Program-made: the position numbers and the translations under genes | Notes under the pieces: model-generated | What the model was told of the DNA's origin: nothing | Database searches by the model: none | What the model saw: the letters and a program-made list of their open reading frames with translations, nothing else | DNA from: an uncultured Clostridia bacterium | GTDB lineage: Bacteria; Bacillota; Clostridia; Oscillospirales; Acutalibacteraceae | Reading direction: 5' to 3' | DNA: 64,000 bases | Assembly (NCBI GenBank): GCA_944384905.1 | Contig: CALWVE010000006.1 | Location: 47,247 to 111,246, forward strand | In this document: positions 59,444-64,000 of the stretch, in pieces | Layout of the letters: every line of letters starts with the position of its first letter | How positions within the stretch are numbered: the first letter of the stretch is position 1

Positions 59444-61471
59444 ATGAACAAAAGAACCGTTTTCCCCGCTTTCCTGCACGGCGGAGACTACAACCCCGAT
59501 CAATGGCTGAATTACCCCGAAATCCTGAAAAAAGACGTGGAACTCATGAAAGAGGCGCACGTCAACTGCGTATCGCTGGGCATCTTTGCCTGGGCCAAGC
59601 TGGAACCGAGCGAAGGCAACTACCAACTTGACTGGATGGCCGAAATCATCGACCGTCTGTATGAAAACGGCATCTACACCATTCTGGCCACGCCGAGCGG
59701 CGCCAAGCCGATGTGGATGAGCGAAAAATACCCCGAAATCCGCCGCGTTTCCGGCGCAACCGGACACCGCGAGCTTTCCGGAAACCGCCACAACCATTGC
59801 TACACCTCTCCCGTTTACCGCGAAAAGGTTCGCCAGATCAACACCGTATTGGCCGAGCGGTTCTCCCGCCATCCCGGCGTGATTCTATGGCATCTTTCCA
59901 ACGAATACGGCGGGGAATGCCACTGCGAACTTTGCCAGCAGGCGTTCCGCGACTGGCTGCGCGAAAAATACGGCACGATCGAAGCGCTCAACCACGCCTG
60001 GTGGGCTGATTTCTGGAGCCACACGTATTCCGATTTTTCGCAGATCACCTCCCCGATGGTGGGCGGCGAACACAGCATCCACGGCCTGACGCTCGACTGG
60101 AAACGCTTTGTCACGCACCAGACCGTCGACTTCATGCGCGCGGAAATCGACGCTGTGCGCGCCGTAAACCCCGATTTGCCGGTCACCACCAACATGATGG
60201 GCTGGTACGACGGACTCAACTACTACAAATTCGGCCCGTATGTCGACATCGTTTCGTGGGACAACTACCCCCGCTGGCACACAGCAAATAATGTTGATAT
60301 TGCAGCCGACGCCGCGGCGGCTCACGACATCATGCGCTCTGTTAAGCGCGCACCCTGGCTTTTGATGGAAAGCACCCCGAGCATGACCAACTGGCAGCCC
60401 ACCTCCACGCTCAAGCGCCCGGGCATGCACATGACGTCTTCCTTGCAGGCTGTGGCGCACGGTTCCGATTCCGTGCAGTATTTCCAATGGCGCAAAGGGC
60501 GCGGCTCGTTTGAAAAATTTCACGGCGCCGTGGTCGATCATTACGGCGGCAGCGACACCCGCGTTTTCCGCGATGTAGCGGCCGTGGGCAGCCGTCTGGA
60601 AGAGATGAAGCCGCTGCTCGAAACGGAAGTTCGTCCGCAGGTAGCCGTTGTGTATGACGTAGAAAACCGCTGGGCGCTGGAAGATTCCGCAGGCCCGCGC
60701 CGCGCCGGCATCGGCTATACCGACGACGTTCACGCCTGGCACCGCGCGTTCTGGGAGCAGGGCATCCCGGTCGATATGATCGACATGGAATGCGACGATC
60801 TTTCGCGCTACAAGGTGATTGCCGCGCCGATGCTGTATATGTACCGCGCCGGATTTGAAAAGAAACTGCGCGAATTTGTAGAAAACGGCGGCATTCTGGT
60901 GGGCACCTACAACACCGGTATCGTCAACGATACGGATCTTTGCTATCTGGGCGGCTGGCCGGGAGAAACGATGGATCTGTTCGGCTTGTGGAACGAAGAA
61001 ATCGATTCCCTGCCGGAAGGCGCCACAAACGCCATGGTCTGCCGCGGCGAAGGACACCGCCGCTATACCGTGCGCGATCTCTGCGCAATCGTACACGCCA
61101 AAGGCGCCGAAGTTTTGGCCGAATACGACGATGATTTCTACAAAGGCACGCCCGCGCTGACCGTCAATCGCTACGGACAGGGCAAAGCCTATTATGTGGC
61201 CGCTCGCGCCGAGGCTGACTTCCTGCGCGATTTCTGCACCAAACTGGCCGATGACGCCGGCGTTGTCCGCGCGCTCAACACCGCGCTGCCGTATGGCGTT
61301 GTTCCGATGATGCGCACGGACGAAACGGGCAAAGCCGTGGTATTTGTGCAGAACTTCACCGGCGAAACCAAACCGCTCATGCTGAACGAAACCTGCACCG
61401 TGTTTGAAACCGGCGAAAAAACAGACGCGCTCACCCTCGCGCCGTATGAAACCGTGATCCTGCTGAAATAA
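59444..61471 (+). CDS. Beta-galactosidase, GH42
   Basis: A 675-residue GH42 enzyme hydrolysing beta-galactosides, often galacto-oligosaccharides or galactan fragments. The barrel begins HGGDYNPDQWLNYPE. The acid/base is Glu154 in HLSNEYGGECHC and the nucleophile is Glu309 in WLLMESTPSMTNW. A CHCELC motif next to the acid/base fits the zinc-binding cysteines of the family. It has a C-terminal trimerisation and beta domain and no signal peptide. ATG 59444 follows GGAGGAGG. Confidence 0.94.
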   Translation: MNKRTVFPAFLHGGDYNPDQWLNYPEILKKDVELMKEAHVNCVSLGIFAWAKLEPSEGNYQLDWMAEIIDRLYENGIYTILATPSGAKPMWMSEKYPEIRRVSGATGHRELSGNRHNHCYTSPVYREKVRQINTVLAERFSRHPGVILWHLSNEYGGECHCELCQQAFRDWLREKYGTIEALNHAWWADFWSHTYSDFSQITSPMVGGEHSIHGLTLDWKRFVTHQTVDFMRAEIDAVRAVNPDLPVTTNMMGWYDGLNYYKFGPYVDIVSWDNYPRWHTANNVDIAADAAAAHDIMRSVKRAPWLLMESTPSMTNWQPTSTLKRPGMHMTSSLQAVAHGSDSVQYFQWRKGRGSFEKFHGAVVDHYGGSDTRVFRDVAAVGSRLEEMKPLLETEVRPQVAVVYDVENRWALEDSAGPRRAGIGYTDDVHAWHRAFWEQGIPVDMIDMECDDLSRYKVIAAPMLYMYRAGFEKKLREFVENGGILVGTYNTGIVNDTDLCYLGGWPGETMDLFGLWNEEIDSLPEGATNAMVCRGEGHRRYTVRDLCAIVHAKGAEVLAEYDDDFYKGTPALTVNRYGQGKAYYVAARAEADFLRDFCTKLADDAGVVRALNTALPYGVVPMMRTDETGKAVVFVQNFTGETKPLMLNETCTVFETGEKTDALTLAPYETVILLK

Positions 61472-61559
61472 GGCGGTGGGGAACCCCCGGCGACAATTAC
61501 CATACAATAACTAAAATGAACAAAGCGGCGATCCAACCGGACCGCCGCCCTGCTTGTAT

Positions 61560-62198
61560 TTATCCCACATACCCGGGTGAAGGAACCTCCATATACTTTT
61601 CCGGGTCCATCAGTAGCAGTTCTACACGCTCTTGAAAATACGCCTTGGGATAATCCGGGTGATCGAACACGATAAAATCGCCGTACTGCCGGGCCAGCTC
61701 TTCCCGGATAAACGCTGCATCGCGACCCTCTACGATCAGGAAAATCCGCCAGCCCAATTCATCATCGAATTCCAGCTCCCCCGTAAAGCGGAAGGAATAC
61801 TGTGCATACGCTTCATCGTTCAAAAACGACTGGAACCGCACCCAGTTTCTGCCTGCATCCTCAATGGAATACGGCACATAGCGGATTTCGCGCAGCTTTT
61901 CTGCGTACGCTGGGTCCAACCGCTGCCAGTAAGAAAGCGGATGAATACTGCCTTCTTTGACATAAACAACGTGATAGCGTTTCCAAGGGTCTCTAGAATT
62001 CACTCCCCAAAATCCGGCGAAATCCCAAGGCACACGCCAGATTTCCATTTCTTCTTCGCTTTCCAGTCCTCTCACATAGGTATACTGGTATCCGCCCGGA
62101 TAGAGCGGGACATAGAGATAGAGGATAAAACCGCTCAAGAGGACAGAAACCAGCGCCATAGCAGCTGCGCGATACCAAGCAGATTTCCATAGCTTCAT
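61560..62198 (-). CDS. Membrane-anchored protein of unknown function
   Basis: 212 residues with one N-terminal membrane segment (about 9-31), then a ~180-residue extracytoplasmic domain rich in Tyr, Trp, Glu and Asp. No family recognised. The start is ATG 62198 with a GAGAGGAGG-type site. It has its own promoter at 62270-62298; only a weak GGCGGCGGT/GCCGCC hairpin follows the stop. Confidence 0.6.
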   Translation of the reverse strand: MKLWKSAWYRAAAMALVSVLLSGFILYLYVPLYPGGYQYTYVRGLESEEEMEIWRVPWDFAGFWGVNSRDPWKRYHVVYVKEGSIHPLSYWQRLDPAYAEKLREIRYVPYSIEDAGRNWVRFQSFLNDEAYAQYSFRFTGELEFDDELGWRIFLIVEGRDAAFIREELARQYGDFIVFDHPDYPKAYFQERVELLLMDPEKYMEVPSPGYVG

Positions 62199-62269
62199 AG
62201 AAAAGCCTCCTCTCAGCCTACATATTCACGTGAGGTTTTATTGGCAAAATAAACGATTTCTCTATGTTC

Positions 62270-62298
62270 AGTATATAAAATCTGCACAGTTGCGTCAA
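62270..62298 (-). promoter_or_regulatory. Promoter of the 212-residue protein gene
   Basis: On the - strand TTGACG (62293-62298), 17-base spacer, TATACT (62270-62275). Confidence 0.75.
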
Positions 62299-62347
62299 TA
62301 TATTTCCACAAAATTAAAGATATTTTTATTTAATTTTTCTATTTCTA

Positions 62348-62376
62348 TTGAAAGCCAAGAGTAAAATCGATATACT
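62348..62376 (+). promoter_or_regulatory. Promoter of the ribbon-helix-helix gene
   Basis: TTGAAA (62348-62353), 17-base spacer, TATACT (62371-62376), 24 bases before the start codon, so the leader is very short. Confidence 0.78.
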
Positions 62377-62400
62377 GAAACCACTGTGTGAGGTGATTCG

Positions 62401-62580
62401 ATGAGAAATAAAGAAAACAAACATCTGGGAATTGAAATTGATCCGGAACTGCATCGCAAGCTGCGTTATGTCGCTGATTATGAAGGACGTTCAATGAATG
62501 GTCAGATTTTGTATCTGGTGCGTCAGTGCATCCGCGAATTTGAATCGAAAAACGGGGAAATTGAAGAAGAAAAAGCATAA
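62401..62580 (+). CDS. Arc-like ribbon-helix-helix DNA-binding protein
   Basis: A 59-residue protein with the Arc/CopG pattern. A short strand (HLGIEIDPELHRKLRYVA) is followed by two helices, the second starting at GRSMNGQILYLVRQCIREFE, the usual place of the Gly/Ser turn. The tail is acidic. Such proteins dimerise and bind operator DNA, alone or as antitoxins; no toxin gene is adjacent. ATG 62401 follows GAGGTGATTCG, and a strong terminator closes this single-gene unit. Confidence 0.8.
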   Translation: MRNKENKHLGIEIDPELHRKLRYVADYEGRSMNGQILYLVRQCIREFESKNGEIEEEKA

Positions 62581-62622
62581 AAAATCCCACCGCAAATTTC
62601 TGCGGTGGGATTCATTTTTCTT
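62578..62622. terminator. Bidirectional terminator
   Basis: AATCCCACCGCA/TGCGGTGGGATT hairpin with A/T tracts on both sides, between the ribbon-helix-helix gene and ychF, which converge here. Confidence 0.88.
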
Positions 62623-62629
62623 ATCGAAA

Positions 62630-63724
62630 TTACACGTTGAAGCGGAACAGCACGATATCGCCGTCCTGCATCACATATTCCTTGCCTTCGCTGCGGACCA
62701 GACCCTTTTCCTTGGCGGCGGCCATGCTGCCGCAGGCAATCAGGTCATCGTAAGCAATCACTTCCGCGCGGATAAAGCCGCGTTCAAAGTCGGAATGGAT
62801 CTTACCGGCGGCCTGCGGGGCGCGGGTACCCTTAGTGATCGTCCAGGCGCGCACTTCCTGTTTGCCGGCGGTGAGGTAGGAGATCAGACCCAGCAGCGCG
62901 TAGCCGGCTTTGATCAGACGGTCAAGACCCGATTCTTCCAGACCCATATCAGCGAGGAACATTTTCTTTTCGTCGGGTTCCATGTCGGCGATCTCGGCTT
63001 CCGTTTCGGCGCAGATAGGCAGCACGGCGGCGCCTTCCTCGTCGGCAATCTTTTTCACGGCGGCAAAATAGGGGTTGTTTTCCACGCCGCCCAGGAAATC
63101 TCCGTCGCTCATGTTGGCGGCGTAGATAATCGGCTTATTGGTCAGCAGAGAAACGGAAGCGAGCAACTCGGCTTCTTCTTCCGTGCAGGAAACGCTGCGT
63201 GCGCTGCGTCCGTTATCGAGCGCTTCTTTTACACGCTCAAAAAATTCAAGTTCCTGCTGATATTTCTTATCGGCCTTGATCATCTTCTTGGTTTTGTCGA
63301 TGCGGCGCTCGAGGATTTCGATATCGGAGAGAATCAGCTCCACGTTAATCGTTTCGATGTCGCGCGCGGGATCGACGCTGCCGTCCACATGGACGATATC
63401 GTCGTTTTCAAAGCAACGCACCACATGGACAATCGCGTCTACTTCGCGGATATTGGAGAGGAATTTATTGCCCAGGCCTTCGCCCTTGGAAGCGCCCTTC
63501 ACCAGACCGGCGATGTCCACGAATTCGATGGTTGCGGGGGTGTATTTATCGGGCTCGTACATTTCGGCCAGCTTGTCCAGACGGGAATCCGGAACGGCAA
63601 CCACGCCCACGTTGGGCTCGATGGTGCAGAACGGATAGTTGGCGGCCTGTGCGCCCGCATTGGTAATAGCATTGAACAGCGTACTTTTGCCCACGTTGGG
63701 CAGTCCAACGATTCCTAATTTCAT
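62630..63724 (-). CDS. ychF: Redox-regulated ATPase YchF (OBG-type)
   Basis: A 364-residue OBG-family P-loop protein that prefers ATP to GTP and binds ribosomes. Walker [10 protein letters not shown] starts at residue 6, switch segment [19 protein letters not shown] follows, and the C-terminal TGS-like domain ends with [19 protein letters not shown]. The NKxD-type specificity motif is replaced by NMSD, as expected for YchF. ATG 63724 follows AAGGAGATG. Confidence 0.96.
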   Translation of the reverse strand: MKLGIVGLPNVGKSTLFNAITNAGAQAANYPFCTIEPNVGVVAVPDSRLDKLAEMYEPDKYTPATIEFVDIAGLVKGASKGEGLGNKFLSNIREVDAIVHVVRCFENDDIVHVDGSVDPARDIETINVELILSDIEILERRIDKTKKMIKADKKYQQELEFFERVKEALDNGRSARSVSCTEEEAELLASVSLLTNKPIIYAANMSDGDFLGGVENNPYFAAVKKIADEEGAAVLPICAETEAEIADMEPDEKKMFLADMGLEESGLDRLIKAGYALLGLISYLTAGKQEVRAWTITKGTRAPQAAGKIHSDFERGFIRAEVIAYDDLIACGSMAAAKEKGLVRSEGKEYVMQDGDIVLFRFNV

Positions 63725-63837
63725 ATATCTCTACATCTCCTTAAAAAATGCTGTATTTACAAGGTTTTTCGCACTTTGGCGTTTTGGCTACTACGCCATT
63801 TTTACGCCATTTACGCATGGACTTGCATGAAGTTATA

Positions 63838-64000
63838 TCAACATACGCTACTGCGCTGAAATTGCTTGACCGCCTGATCCAGTGTTTCATCGGTCACATG
63901 GACATACCGATCCATTGTGGTTTTGATGCTGGCGTGTCCCAGCAGCTTTTGCAGCACTTTCGGCTGCATTCCGCTTTCAATCGCACGGGTTGCATAGGTG
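63838..64000 (-). CDS. Tyrosine recombinase/integrase, C-terminal fragment
   Basis: The last 53 residues of a phage-type integrase enter from the right edge. They include [10 protein letters not shown] (family histidine-box position here carrying Thr-Tyr), [16 protein letters not shown] with the nucleophile tyrosine near the end, and the stop at 63838. Such enzymes insert or excise mobile elements, so an integrated element probably begins here and extends rightward. Only about 110 bases separate it from ychF. Confidence 0.85.
   Translation of the reverse strand, partial: TYATRAIESGMQPKVLQKLLGHASIKTTMDRYVHVTDETLDQAVKQFQRSSVC

Noticed and set aside
59885..61507. A 540-codon antisense frame opposite the GH42 gene
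   Set aside because: Shadow frame; the GH42 protein on the other strand has intact catalytic residues.

Overview
The window looks like chromosome of a Gram-positive, anaerobic, fibre-degrading gut Clostridium-class bacterium, probably of the Oscillospiraceae/Ruminococcaceae group. The support is an mreBCD-mrdA-min cluster next to a DUF4321 protein, a T-box ahead of cysE-cysS, strong AAGGAG-type ribosome sites, sigma-A promoters (TTGACA-17-TATAAT type), many ferredoxin-type iron-sulfur proteins, and many enzymes for plant cell-wall polysaccharides. This placement is inference; there is no rRNA in the window.

Layout. 1-5.9 kb (- strand): cell-shape operon mreB-mreC-mreD-mrdA-minD and a DUF4321 membrane protein. 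6.2-8.7 kb: zapA and a U32 peptidase-family gene. 9.0-13.4 kb: glgP and a GH13 amylase-type enzyme, then tRNA-Arg(ACG) whose 3' end and terminator are tandemly repeated. 14.5-17.8 kb: heparinase II/III-type lyase with a GH105 hydrolase (uronic-acid polysaccharide breakdown). 18.4-20.7 kb: a small membrane protein, a DUF362 ferredoxin protein and cysK. 20.9-22.4 kb: GH51 arabinofuranosidase. 22.6-24.2 kb: no ordinary gene, but a promoter- and terminator-bounded array of 13 micro-ORFs on the - strand. 24.4-29.1 kb: GH43/GH117-like beta-propeller protein, phosphofructokinase, MecA-like adaptor, a candidate small RNA, a TrmH-type methyltransferase and rpe. 29.6-33.4 kb: AEC transporter, small membrane proteins, YbjQ, a lipoprotein and an ABC ATPase. 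33.6-36.0 kb: second heparinase II/III-type gene. 36.4-41.8 kb: a sulfite-reductase-type fusion, a kinase-fold phosphotransferase and a sensory [FeFe]-hydrogenase/SpoIIE phosphatase pair. 42.2-44.6 kb: T-box-controlled cysE-cysS. 45-50 kb: ppk1, a UroD-like protein and nagB. 50-62 kb: GH78-GH43 fusion, FAD oxidoreductase, ferredoxin aldo/keto reductase, M3 peptidase, YihY and GH42 beta-galactosidase. 62.4-64 kb: ribbon-helix-helix protein, ychF and the C-terminal end of a tyrosine recombinase.

Two features stand out. First, at 22.7-24.2 kb, one strong - strand promoter leads into 13 consecutive units. Each has a Shine-Dalgarno site and an 8-14 residue reading frame, and nearly all end in a compensating-base hairpin; the whole ends in a strong terminator. 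I know of no described system with this form. Second, at least 13 intergenic gaps hold members of a mosaic family of palindromic modules whose stems change sequence but keep pairing from copy to copy. Together with the glycan enzymes (arabinan, rhamnogalacturonan, beta-galactoside and uronic-acid polymers, mostly as single genes with their own promoters and no transporters), these make the window unusually rich in non-coding structure.
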